From an uncultured Butyricimonas sp. (lineage in GTDB: Bacteria; Bacteroidota; Bacteroidia; Bacteroidales; Marinifilaceae), in assembly GCA_944321845.1 (NCBI GenBank), contig CALUMT010000012.1, positions 62,001 to 126,000 of the forward strand: a DNA stretch of 64,000 bases. The letters are read 5' to 3'. The stretch's first letter is position 1, and the number at the start of each line of letters is the position of its first letter. Positions 18,230-26,190 of the stretch are shown one piece after another. Under the pieces are notes generated by a model. The model did not search any database, was not told the DNA's origin, and was given only the letters and a program-made list of their open reading frames with translations. The position numbers and the translations under genes are program-made.

Positions 18230-18289
18230 GTTCATCTATTGTTATAACAATAGTTAAGCAATAGTTGAACAATAGATGAACAATAGTTG
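18230..18289. repeat. Four tandem 11-bp repeats inside a 14-bp inverted repeat
   Basis: Four consecutive 11-bp units of the form AACAATAGTTG run from 18246 to 18289 with one or two changes each. The third unit forms, with GTTCATCTATTGTT at 18230-18243, a perfect 14-bp inverted repeat (partner 18268-18281). The 402-bp stretch 18049-18451 otherwise holds no gene: it is AT-rich, upstream of the minus-strand DUF6266 gene. The 11-bp spacing, close to one helical turn, suggests protein binding sites in phase, but slipped-strand expansion would look the same. Confidence 0.75.
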
Positions 18290-18451
18290 ATACGTGTAAC
18301 AGACAGGAAAACAAGGGGTAACAAACGAAGAAAAAAGGAGGAAAAATCGGAAAAAAACTGTAAAAACAGAGGTAAAATAATAACATTCCTGCCATTCAAC
18401 ACACCTTCGACGGCAGGAACAAATAGAGGTTTTCCTGGTTCACGGACAGAT

Positions 18452-18676
18452 TCATTGCCGTTGCGTTTTTCGGGTGTTGATAAATTCATCGATATCGGCC
18501 AGGAGCCATTGCCGACTTTGGGTATGGAGGATTTCAAAATGGTCGCTCAGGTAATCAAGGACACCGTAGCGGTTCAATTCCTTCATTGCCTCCTCGCCCG
18601 TCAGTCCTTTTTCATTCTTGTATTGTCCGATGCAGAATGTCTGGAAATAGGCCACGTTTTGCTGTTGTTTATCCAT
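18452..18676 (-). CDS. DUF3791-family small protein
   Basis: A 74-residue protein starting MDKQQQNVAYFQTFCIGQYK and containing EEAMKELNRYGVLDYLSDHF and LHTQSRQWLLADIDEFI, the pattern of DUF3791 (F..CIE.YK...G.SG.E....F...GV..YL...Y..LH..G...I..DI). The longer frame reaching 18883 adds 69 residues of low-complexity sequence overlapping the LRR remnant in another frame, so I use the internal Met. DUF3791 proteins often sit beside a DUF3990 protein in Firmicutes and Bacteroidetes and are suspected toxin-antitoxin-like partners; no DUF3990 is present here, so it is an orphan. It begins 14 bp after the LRR remnant ends. Confidence 0.7.
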   Translation of the reverse strand: MDKQQQNVAYFQTFCIGQYKNEKGLTGEEAMKELNRYGVLDYLSDHFEILHTQSRQWLLADIDEFINTRKTQRQ

Positions 18677-18689
18677 GAGTCGTCGTCCG

Positions 18690-20439
18690 TTAAACACCTC
18701 GCGCCCGTCGCGAGTACACAAATATACGATTTTTTTCCCATTCCCTTCCCCGACCACGGAAATCAACACGAGCATCTCCCTCCCGGGAGAAGGGGAATGG
18801 GAAGGTAATCGCACGGGGAAACAACGAAACGCCCCCGCCCGGGAAGGGCGAGGCGCGGTAGGCTTGTTTTTCGTCATTATCAAAAAGGCTCAAGCCATAA
18901 TCCAAGTAATCATCCGGAGTCATGGGATATGGAATAATAAGCCCGTACCCCTCGTTCTGGGGGAAGAAAAGGCTCTTGTAGGCCTCAATAATCTGCTCCC
19001 TGTCAAAATCCATGTAAACGGGCTCATCCACAGGTACGACGCTGGTCAGGCAATTATACTTGAAAGATACTTCTTCCGGTGGACGTTCTATCCACGAGGG
19101 GGGAAGCAGGGGTATCGCACCGGAGAATTGATTGTGGGACAAGTCCAATTGCAAAGCCAACACATAATTATCATGATCCGGTCTATACAGGAATTCCCAG
19201 GGAATTTCCCCGAATAACTGGTTATAACTTAAATCCAATCGCCTCCACTTTCCCTTGACAAAAGTTTCCGGCAAGGCCCCGCTCAAGCTGTTGTGAGAAA
19301 GTTTTATTTGTTCCACGTTGAAAACGACTGCCGGGATTGGCCCGGATAACCGGTTATGGCTACAAAGAAATAATTCCAAATCCTCCCCTATGCTTTCCGG
19401 GATTGTGCCCGTCAGTCGGTTGTGGGAAAGGCCAAGTTGCTTCAACGGCAAATCAAACAAGGCGGACGGAATCGGCCCGGACACCCCTAAGCTCGCCAAA
19501 AACAGAACCTCCAAATTTTTTAATTTAAGGATATCCTCAAAGTGCGGTGGTCGAGTTCTGTCCTTGCCAAACCTAAAGTTTCCAAATCCGGTAGTTCAAA
19601 CAGGGCATCGGGGATGGGGCCGGAAAAATGATTATCCCTCAAGTCCAAATATCGTAATTCTTTCAATTTCCCGATCTCTTCAGGAATAGGGCCGGAGAAA
19701 GCATTCTGGCTCAGATCCAACTCGACCAAACCGGACAACTCCCACAGGGAAGAAGGAAATTCCCCGGAAAAGCGATTTCTATTCAATCATAACTATCTAA
19801 TATTTTGTATGTTACCAATCTCTTTAGGAATCGGGCCGAAAAAAGCATTCCAAGACAAACACAGGTATTTCAATTTCTATAATCTTTCCACTCTCTGGAA
19901 AGATCCCGTCAAATCATTGTCCCACAAATCCAGATATTCCAGGTTCACCGACTCCCATAACGAGTCCGGGATTGGTCCCGTAAAGTCATTATGAGGCATT
20001 GATAATGATTTCAGATTGGGAAAAGCTTCCCAACATTCCGCCATAGCATGATTAACATCAAAATACGAAAAAGAAAGTTCTTCTATCGAGGCACAAACCG
20101 GCAATTGAATGGGAAGCGGTAATTCATAATTATCCCCATAAGAGGTCATCGATATCGATTTTAATTTCTAGAGTTCCCGAAGATAGACGAGAATATTTAT
20201 CGGGACATAGTCCGAATACTCTATTTCAATTTCGCTAACCCGTCCGTCTTCCGTGGTGGTTACCCCGCACCACTCGCTGACAGGCTTGTTCTCGTTCCAA
20301 TCTTTTACAGGTTTCCCCGTATGTCATTTCGGAGACGGAGCATGATTTCTTTCTCGCAGGCGAGGATGGCCTGCAGGTCCGGGGTGTCGGTCGGTTGGGG
20401 GGAAGGGGTAGCCGACGTGATTTGTTTTTGGTTTTCCAT
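18690..20439 (-). pseudogene. Decayed plant-type LRR gene
   Basis: Remnant of a paralogue of the intact LRR gene just upstream. It opens with MENQKQITSATPSPQPTDTP, close to the intact MINQNEITPSTPSPQPADTP, then loses frame near 20330; the expected SEWCGVTTTEDGRVSEIEIE continues in another frame and meets a stop (TAG) at about 20168. Further stops occur near 19877 and near 19790-19800 (two), and another frameshift near 19520. LRR units such as LVELDLSQNAFSGPIPEEIG and LKQLGLSHNRLTGTIPESIG remain readable in the pieces 19877-20149, 19520-19786 and 18690-19514. The last piece still encodes an acidic C-terminal region like that of the intact copy. At least two frameshifts and four stops make function unlikely. 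Confidence 0.88.
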
Positions 20440-20544
20440 GGTATGTAAATAGTATTTGGTTTCTTAATTATTTTTTTCAAGCAGGGATAGGGATTTTCAT
20501 GATTCTTCCGGGAGAGGGATTGCACCGGGAGAGTCTTCCCCGGA

Positions 20545-22731
20545 TTATTTTTCTTCCCCGGGAAAGACGAAAGGAATTTCAAGTTGGACAGGGGTATTCT
20601 CAAAGCCAAGAAATAGTGGAAGCCGCTGGGGGTAGAAGCATTGCTTGTAAATAGCGTAAACGCTTTCGTAAGTGGAACATTTAGCATAATCTTCATTGTC
20701 CGGGTAAATGATATTCCAACCATCTTCATCCCCTCTTGCATAGAGAAAATCTTCATCCCATTCCTCATATTCTTCGTTGAAAAGAATCGTTTCTACAAAA
20801 TCCGAATCATATATTTCAAGCAAATGCGATTTATCAAATTTCCTGCGCAGGCATGTACGCGGAATTCTCCCGGACAGGTTATTCCCCGTGAAATTCCAGG
20901 TGCCGGGATTCCTATAAATATATAATCGGACGAAAAAAGGTATAGCGGGGAGTGTTCCGGTAAGATAATTATGGGATAAATCGACCTTAGTCTTCACGTC
21001 ATCACTTCCATTCGTCAATAAACTCTCCCAGGGAATATCACCAAAGAATTGGTTATGACACAAGTTTATCGCCCGGCACTCGTACACCCACGGCGGGATA
21101 GGTCCGGAAAAAAAATTATGACCCAGGTTCAAATCTATCAATGTCGAGAAACATATTCTATTTACAGGTAAAAAACCGGAAAAACGGTTATCCGAAAGAT
21201 CTAATGATTTCAAGTTTTCCCAAGTTCTCGATTCCTCGAAACAATTTCCAGAAAAAGCATTGGAAGACAAATCCAGCATCTCCAGGCTGGCCAAACCGAA
21301 CAAGAACGAGGGCAAGATCCCGGATAACCTGTTGCGAGCCAAACAGAGTTTCTTCAAATTCTTTGACTTGCCAAGCCCGGCAGGAATAAAACCGGAGAAA
21401 GCGTTGGAGGACAGGTCAAGTACCCGCAAGGAGGGTAAATCAAGATCGGGCAGTTCTCCCGAGAAGTGATTACCAGACAAGCGAAGAACACGTAGTTCCT
21501 GTAACTTGTTTACCTCGCCGGGGAACGCCCCCAACAAGGTATCCAAGGATAAATCCAAGTATCGCAAACCGGACATTTTACTTATCCCGGCGGGCAAGAC
21601 GCCCGAGAATGTATTCGAGGATAGATCCAGTGACCGCAGGGGCAGGTCGAACAGGCACAAGGGGATATCTCCCGTGAAACGACAACCGGAGGCGCGAAGC
21701 CTTTTCAGATTTCCCAACTTGCTTATTTCTACCGGAAGCGAACCGGACAAAGGGTTAGAGGATATATCCAATGACTCCAGGGAAGGCAAATCAAACAAGG
21801 CTGGATGCAAACCCGAAAGACAATTCCCGGACAAGTCCATACGCCTCAATCGTTTCAATCGCCCGACATTCCCAGGTAATGTTCCTACCAGCTTATTGGA
21901 AGACAAGTCGAGCCTTTCCAGGGAGGATATATCGCACAGGGCGGGAGGTATAGTCCCGGTAAAATGATTCTTGGCCACGCGGAATACCTTCAAACGTTTC
22001 AATTTACCCGCTTCAACGGGAATAGCTCCCGACAAGGCATTGGAAGACAGGTCCAGGGATTCCAAACAGGGCAAATCGAACAGGGACGGGGGTAATTCTC
22101 CTTCCAGTTGATTCCCGGAAAGGTTTAATTCCCTTAGCTGCTTTAAATTCCCGATGTCGGGGGGAATTTTCCCCACCAGATGATTGGATGATAAATCCAA
22201 GACTTCCAAGTTAGGCAAATCCCATAAAGCTTCAGGTAGGAAATCTGCTATATTGCAATTAATCAGCCTTAATTTCCTTAACCGGGGCAAATGCCATGAA
22301 GGAATGCACGGGAAAAAACATTGTCTAAAAAGATAAAGTTCAGGACCTTTATTATACGCAATCGTCAGTTCTTCCAGGTTCTCAAGACAAAACAACGTTT
22401 CATTGAAATCATCCTCCGTTACAAAATTGATGATGGATAATCGCCGCAATTTTTTAAGTCCCCGAAGATCAAAGAAAAAATTACAACATGAAGATTCGAA
22501 ATCCGGTTTTACCTCGAGTCCTTCAACACGCCCCTCGGGAGTCGTGGTAACGCCTTCCCAGTCGCTCAAGGGAATATCGAGAGACCAATTCAAGTCATCC
22601 GGTTCCCATATCTCTTTTGCCTTAAATTCCAGCAATATCTCTTTCTCGCGGGCAAGGATGGCCTGCAGGTCCGGGGTGTCGGCCGGTTGGGGGGATGGGG
22701 TAGACGGAGTGATTTCGTTTTGGTTTATCAT
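20545..22731 (-). CDS. Leucine-rich repeat protein, plant-type repeats
   Basis: About 728 residues. Residues 1-25 are Pro/Thr-rich. Residues 30-75 (AILAREKEILLEFK, then LSDWEGVTTTPEGRVEGLEV) resemble the LRRNT_2-type cap that precedes LRRs in plant receptors and in some bacterial proteins. About 19-21 repeats of roughly 24 residues follow (for example LEVLDLSSNHLVGKIPPDIG), alternating between an LFDLPxLExLDLSSN type and a GKLKxLKxLR type. The C-terminal 100 residues are acidic and rich in Asp, Glu and Tyr without repeats. No signal peptide, lipobox or sorting domain is visible, which is odd for a protein type usually exposed on the surface. Start at 22731 chosen because the pseudogene begins at the equivalent Met. 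Role unknown; protein binding is the likely biochemical property. Confidence 0.88.
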   Translation of the reverse strand: MINQNEITPSTPSPQPADTPDLQAILAREKEILLEFKAKEIWEPDDLNWSLDIPLSDWEGVTTTPEGRVEGLEVKPDFESSCCNFFFDLRGLKKLRRLSIINFVTEDDFNETLFCLENLEELTIAYNKGPELYLFRQCFFPCIPSWHLPRLRKLRLINCNIADFLPEALWDLPNLEVLDLSSNHLVGKIPPDIGNLKQLRELNLSGNQLEGELPPSLFDLPCLESLDLSSNALSGAIPVEAGKLKRLKVFRVAKNHFTGTIPPALCDISSLERLDLSSNKLVGTLPGNVGRLKRLRRMDLSGNCLSGLHPALFDLPSLESLDISSNPLSGSLPVEISKLGNLKRLRASGCRFTGDIPLCLFDLPLRSLDLSSNTFSGVLPAGISKMSGLRYLDLSLDTLLGAFPGEVNKLQELRVLRLSGNHFSGELPDLDLPSLRVLDLSSNAFSGFIPAGLGKSKNLKKLCLARNRLSGILPSFLFGLASLEMLDLSSNAFSGNCFEESRTWENLKSLDLSDNRFSGFLPVNRICFSTLIDLNLGHNFFSGPIPPWVYECRAINLCHNQFFGDIPWESLLTNGSDDVKTKVDLSHNYLTGTLPAIPFFVRLYIYRNPGTWNFTGNNLSGRIPRTCLRRKFDKSHLLEIYDSDFVETILFNEEYEEWDEDFLYARGDEDGWNIIYPDNEDYAKCSTYESVYAIYKQCFYPQRLPLFLGFENTPVQLEIPFVFPGEEK
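20930..22400 (-). repeat. 72-bp LRR-coding tandem repeats
   Basis: The LRR array is visible in DNA as diverged ~72-bp units (24 codons) carrying the alternating motifs described for the gene. Repeats are too diverged for recent slippage, but neighbouring units keep long identical stretches such as the code for LDLSSN. Confidence 0.7.
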
Positions 22732-22775
22732 GCGTGTAATATCAGGTGTTTTATACATTCATTGAAAGAGAAAGG

Positions 22776-22799
22776 GGCTTCGCCGTAGCGGACGAAGCC
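22776..22799 (-). terminator. Hairpin after the 521-residue gene
   Basis: GGCTTCG/CGAAGCC stem; on the minus strand it is followed by CCCCTTTCTCTTTC. It lies between the stop at 22844 and the LRR gene start, so it probably separates the two transcription units. Confidence 0.5.
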
Positions 22800-22843
22800 T
22801 CAGCGGTTGCAAAATACTCCCTCCTGACAAGAGAAGCGGGAGG

Positions 22844-24409
22844 TTAAATCATTTGGCAAAGGCGCTCAACCAGTTCCGGGGTGGGACGCTCGTCCGCGGA
22901 AGCACGGGTGAGGTCGCGGGTGAAGAGGATGAGGGTGCCCTTGAGATGTGTCTCGAAGATGGTATCCCCGTTGATGCGATCGGGGTGTTCCCAAAGCCCG
23001 ATGATGCGGCAAAGGTCGCCGCAGGGATATTGTTCCACCCGTTCGAGGCGGTAGCCCAACCAGATGTTACCAGCCTCGGAAGCATCCTTTCCCCAGAAGC
23101 ACCAGGAGCCCTTGTTCTTGACCATGATGAGGCGAGGGCGAACGATTTGCTCGATGGCAAACTGGGAAACGCGAAGATTATCGACGATGAAAGGAAGACC
23201 GACGGGGTCTTTGCAGAATTTCCAGACGGAATTCTGGTCCGTTTCCCGGAAATTGAGGAGATCGAGATAGGCCATCTGGTGACGCCGCCCGACAGGGAAA
23301 AGGTTGGTGAAGGTGGTAAAATAGGAATCCCCGGAAGCGATGCGTTCCTGCAAATCGAAATCACACACGTAGTTGGCAGCCGCGGGATCTCCCTGGCGAT
23401 AAGAGGGATTGATTCCCGTTACCAGGATGGGGTGTTCTCCTTCCACGCCGGAATAGCAGAATCCCCGGGCGAGGATTTCATTGAGTTTTTGGTTTTTGCA
23501 CTTGCCATCGTACTTTTGCCAGAGGGCACGAAGATTTTGTTCTAGAGTCTTATTCATATCAATATCATTTTTAGGTTTTGTTTCTTGTATTTTGTCCGGT
23601 TGTTGCCGTTCCGGGGAAGGAATTACGGGCGTCTTCACCGAGGGAATATCCGGAATTCTCTCCTGTTTCCGGGTCCGAGGTTCCGGTCGGGAAACAGGAG
23701 GGACGGGAGTGGAGGCATCATCCTTAGAAGCCCCAGGAGCAGAGGTCTTGGGCCCGGAGGAAGCGGGTTTGGAAGAAGCGGTAGAACCGAAGAGGTGAAG
23801 TTTCTCCCAGAAAGTCCTAGGGTCGGCGTTCTTGATGATTTGCCGGTAAAGCGGCATATTTCTCTGGACGTAGCCAATTTTCTTCAGCCGCTTGATAATC
23901 ATAAGATAATGCTCTGTTTCCTCTTCCGACAACCCCAACCGTTGCAGGCGCAAGACACCCTGAAGGTATTTGTTGGCCAATCCCTTGTAGTGTCTGTTCG
24001 TGGCGGAATCGTTCTCACTCGGGCTGGATGTGAAAAGCAGTACTTCCCAAGCTTCAAGCAACTTGGCAATGCCAACCCGGCTTTCAGGAAAATCAATGGC
24101 GGCAATGCCCTCTATCTTTTCCATGGCTGCGGATTGCGCTTCGCGGTCGAGTATGGATTGCTGGAACTCGATTTGCTGCCGTTCCTGATCGAGCAGTCCT
24201 TTCTGCCGTAACTTCTCGATGGAGACTTCCGCTGACATACGCACCCTATTCATGTGAGCTTCATGCTCCATACGTTCCCGCGCTATTTGATTTTTCTCTC
24301 TCACCACGCGGACAGGTGCTGCATGCTTATCTCCAAAAAGGAAATTAGACACCGCCCGCCCCGTATCACGTCCAAGCTGTCGTTTGAAAGAATCCGAGAA
24401 TTTACCCAT
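22844..24409 (-). CDS. Unrecognised protein with coiled coil and UDG-like C-terminal domain
   Basis: 521 residues. A short N-terminal motif (KRQLGRDTGRAVSNFLFGDK) precedes a charged coiled coil at about 35-95, a helical domain to about 205, and a Pro/Ser/Thr-rich linker at about 212-285. The C-terminal ~230 residues begin TLEQNLRALWQKYDGKCK and contain ILVTGINPSYRQGD, a FTTFTNLFP segment, LDLLNFRETDQN and PRLIMVKNKGSWCFWG. This order (GINP loop, N-containing strand, hydrophobic strand with GxG/S) is reminiscent of the uracil-DNA-glycosylase superfamily fold, but key catalytic residues cannot be assigned and this is tentative. It starts 1 bp after the stop of the small coiled-coil gene, so the two are co-translated. 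No membrane segment or signal peptide. Confidence 0.6.
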   Translation of the reverse strand: MGKFSDSFKRQLGRDTGRAVSNFLFGDKHAAPVRVVREKNQIARERMEHEAHMNRVRMSAEVSIEKLRQKGLLDQERQQIEFQQSILDREAQSAAMEKIEGIAAIDFPESRVGIAKLLEAWEVLLFTSSPSENDSATNRHYKGLANKYLQGVLRLQRLGLSEEETEHYLMIIKRLKKIGYVQRNMPLYRQIIKNADPRTFWEKLHLFGSTASSKPASSGPKTSAPGASKDDASTPVPPVSRPEPRTRKQERIPDIPSVKTPVIPSPERQQPDKIQETKPKNDIDMNKTLEQNLRALWQKYDGKCKNQKLNEILARGFCYSGVEGEHPILVTGINPSYRQGDPAAANYVCDFDLQERIASGDSYFTTFTNLFPVGRRHQMAYLDLLNFRETDQNSVWKFCKDPVGLPFIVDNLRVSQFAIEQIVRPRLIMVKNKGSWCFWGKDASEAGNIWLGYRLERVEQYPCGDLCRIIGLWEHPDRINGDTIFETHLKGTLILFTRDLTRASADERPTPELVERLCQMI

Positions 24410-24410
24410 A

Positions 24411-24677
24411 TTACCTCCCTTCTTCTTTTAATCGTTTTAACCGCCCCTTCGCTATATCTATTTGCCGTTGGTAATCCGCTATAATTTTCTTTTCCTGCTC
24501 AATACGGGCTAAACGAGAACGCTTTGAATTAGGGGGCAATCCTTTCATGTGTTCTCTTTCCCATTTTATTTGATAACGATGATCAGCTATTTTGGCCCGA
24601 TGAGCTTTGATGAAGCCTTTCAATTCTTCAATCTCGCTTTTAGGAGAATAAGAGAATAAAGAGCTTAAAAATCCCAT
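24411..24677 (-). CDS. Small coiled-coil protein
   Basis: About 88 residues from MGFLSSLFSYSPKSEIEELK; nearly all charged helix (IKAHRAKIADHRYQIKWERE, then LARIEQEKKIIADYQRQI). No recognised domain. An upstream in-frame start would add 12 residues. Its TAA stop is one base from the ATG of the 521-residue protein, which also carries a coiled coil, so the two products may interact (inference). Confidence 0.65.
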   Translation of the reverse strand: MGFLSSLFSYSPKSEIEELKGFIKAHRAKIADHRYQIKWEREHMKGLPPNSKRSRLARIEQEKKIIADYQRQIDIAKGRLKRLKEEGR

Positions 24678-24695
24678 AATACTATTATTTGCTTC

Positions 24696-24728
24696 TTGCA
24701 AATTCCCGGACAAGAATTTTTACTAATG
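24696..24728 (+). promoter_or_regulatory. Weak promoter-like pair before the structured RNA
   Basis: TTGC at 24696 and TACTAATG at 24721 are imperfect matches to the TTTG and TAnnTTTG boxes with a spacing of about 21-22 bp. They would start transcription near 24730, exactly at the base of the hairpin RNA. Confidence 0.3.
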
Positions 24729-24925
24729 AAAAAGCGTGGGAATTTTTCCGTTTTACCAATTCTGAGGGTCTGGACTCCCTTATACGCAGATAAAACGATG
24801 CCCCACGCCAGACCAGTATATAACGGAAAGTATATATGGCTAACATGAGCGTTTGTATCGCTTATCCCCGCGTATATGAAATTGTCCAGATTTCAGAATT
24901 GGGTTCAGCAGAAACGCTTTTTTTT
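24729..24925 (+). ncRNA. Structured RNA, 6S-like candidate
   Basis: A roughly 197-nt sequence folds into one long imperfect hairpin. Outer stem AAAAAGCGT (24729-24737) pairs with ACGCTTTTT (24914-24922); a second stem pairs 24756-24774 with 24885-24902 (CCAATTCTGA.../...TCAGAATTGG); a third pairs 24781-24799 with 24857-24876 (TATACGCAGAT.../...CCGCGTATA); a small hairpin sits in the apical part. The 3' side ends in eight T residues, giving an intrinsic terminator on the plus strand. Size, rod shape with internal loops and lack of any coding frame fit 6S RNA (in Bacteroidales described as the Bacteroidales-1 motif). The 6S assignment is inference; the long hairpin is seen directly. Confidence 0.6.
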
Positions 24926-25236
24926 CTCAAAAATAGTTTCACGGGCGGACGCTTCCACCCCTGATGTTACAAAATTAGGGATTTTTAGCCTCCAAATAAC
25001 CCGATAACCGGGGTCAATGTATAAAAATTCATAAAATCTATATACGGAAAAATTTCTTCAATAGCCTAAAAACACATTTCAAAAACATCAACACATTATA
25101 TACCAAGTATCTACACTTTTAATTTAAACATTAATTACTTAAAAGTTAACTTCGTTTACAGTGAAAAGTACGAGGGGCTCGTATATATATATATAAAAAA
25201 ACGAGGGGAAATGCCTCTCGGTTAAAATAAAAAACT
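24926..25236. other. AT-rich region without a gene
   Basis: No coding frame is supported. It contains a TACGAG-GGG-CTCGTA hairpin at 25169-25183, directly followed by a (TA)n tract, and an imperfect hairpin with CGAGGGG/CCTCTCG near 25201-25220. Both lie in the leader of the downstream plus-strand gene and may be attenuator or stability elements. Confidence 0.4.
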
Positions 25237-25419
25237 ATGAAGACTAGAACAAAAAGCCGGGGAGAATCCGGCAAGGAGGAAAAGCAATTCCGTCGGGAGT
25301 GGCGGAAGATTGCAAACAGGGTTTTCTTTCCCGGGGAAGAAAACTTGAAATCAATTTTTGTCGAACAGGAAGTGCCCGGGAACTTCCAACCAAAACACAT
25401 CAGAATATGGCTATCGTAA
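25237..25419 (+). CDS. Possible 60-residue leader ORF
   Basis: Begins after an A-rich stretch (AAATAAAAAACT) with MKTRTKSRGESGKEEKQFRR; basic, no recognised domain. It overlaps the start of the DUF6266 gene by 13 bp in another frame. It could be a translated leader or only a chance frame in the 5' untranslated region. Confidence 0.25.
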   Translation: MKTRTKSRGESGKEEKQFRREWRKIANRVFFPGEENLKSIFVEQEVPGNFQPKHIRIWLS

Positions 25420-26042
25420 AGACTAGCGTTCTCGAATCGATCAAGGGATCGGTCGGGAGAAGTTCCTTCTACGTGCGAGAAGGCGAGTTTATCTGGCGGA
25501 AGAAGAGTTCCATGTCCAGGAAAAATACCTCACCGGCTATGCTGGAACGACAACTGAAGTTTAAAACTACCGAGACATTGGGTGCCCAAATGCTGGCCGC
25601 CCTGCGGATGGGATTCCCCGTGCGCCCCTGGGGATGGACCCCGGTGGGCATGTTCATGAACCGGAACAAGGGTATCGTGACGGTGGATGACGTGACGACG
25701 GGAAAGGTGACGGTGAGTTTTCCGGATCTGGTGTGCGCCGAGGGAGGACTGGTGCCCCCCACGGTGAGCGTATCGCGGGAGGCGAACCAGCTGAGCTTCA
25801 CGGTGACGGCCACGGAAGAGAGTCCCTACTCGGCGACGGACGACACGATTCACGCCGTGGTGGTGCAACTGGAGAAGCGACCGAGGTGCATCATGCAGAC
25901 GCTGGGTACGCGGGGAGAAGGAGGGATATCGACGATGAATATCCCGACGTTCCTGCAAGGAGGTGCGCTGCACGTGTACGTGTTCGCCGCCTCGGCCGAC
26001 AGGAAGAAGTCCTCAGACTCGATTTACCTGCCCCTGGAGTAG
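25407..26042 (+). CDS. DUF6266-like protein (second copy)
   Basis: 211 residues, function unknown. The start MAIVKTSVLESIKGSVGRSS keeps the family pattern of a short lead-in and a GxxG motif followed by a beta hairpin (FYVREGEFIWRKKS). The C-terminal part contains alternating strands ending with ALHVYVFAASADRKKSS, the same position and style as HVYLFFAREDG in the copy at 17392-18048. A longer frame reaching 25299 exists but the MAIV start matches the family. Followed by a strong terminator; standing alone on the plus strand behind a long leader. Confidence 0.75.
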   Translation: MAIVKTSVLESIKGSVGRSSFYVREGEFIWRKKSSMSRKNTSPAMLERQLKFKTTETLGAQMLAALRMGFPVRPWGWTPVGMFMNRNKGIVTVDDVTTGKVTVSFPDLVCAEGGLVPPTVSVSREANQLSFTVTATEESPYSATDDTIHAVVVQLEKRPRCIMQTLGTRGEGGISTMNIPTFLQGGALHVYVFAASADRKKSSDSIYLPLE

Positions 26043-26071
26043 GCGGGGAATGAGGCAAGGGAATGGCCGCG

Positions 26072-26108
26072 GGCCTCTCGCTCCAAGGAGCGAGGGGCCG
26101 CTCTCTTT
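26072..26108 (+). terminator. Terminator of the DUF6266 gene
   Basis: 13-bp stem centred on CTCGCTCC-AA-GGAGCGAG followed by CTCTCTTTAT. Confidence 0.75.
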
Positions 26109-26131
26109 ATGCCCAACAGCAAGCAAAGAGA

Positions 26132-26161
26132 AAGCCCCTCGCCGGGGGAGGCAAGAGGCTT
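26132..26161 (-). terminator. Probable terminator of the YitT gene
   Basis: Hairpin AAGCCCCTCGCC/GGCAAGAGGCTT (10 of 12 pairs); on the minus strand it is followed by TTTCTCTTT. Confidence 0.5.
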
Positions 26162-26190
26162 GATATAGTGAAAAATGGATGGGTACAAGT

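Noticed and set aside
18690..18883. N-terminal extension of the DUF3791 frame up to 18883
   Set aside because: Low-complexity sequence overlapping the LRR remnant in another frame; the DUF3791 domain starts at the internal Met at 18676.
20235..20768. 177-codon minus-strand frame
   Set aside because: Composite of the out-of-frame end of the intact LRR gene, intergenic sequence and a shifted piece of the LRR pseudogene.
20930..22400. Regularly spaced DNA repeats that might suggest a CRISPR array
   Set aside because: They are 72-bp LRR-coding units in an open frame, diverged, with no spacers and no cas genes.
17392..26042. Accessory region interpreted as prophage or integrative element
   Set aside because: No integrase, transposase, relaxase, structural gene or tRNA-derived attachment repeat is seen.
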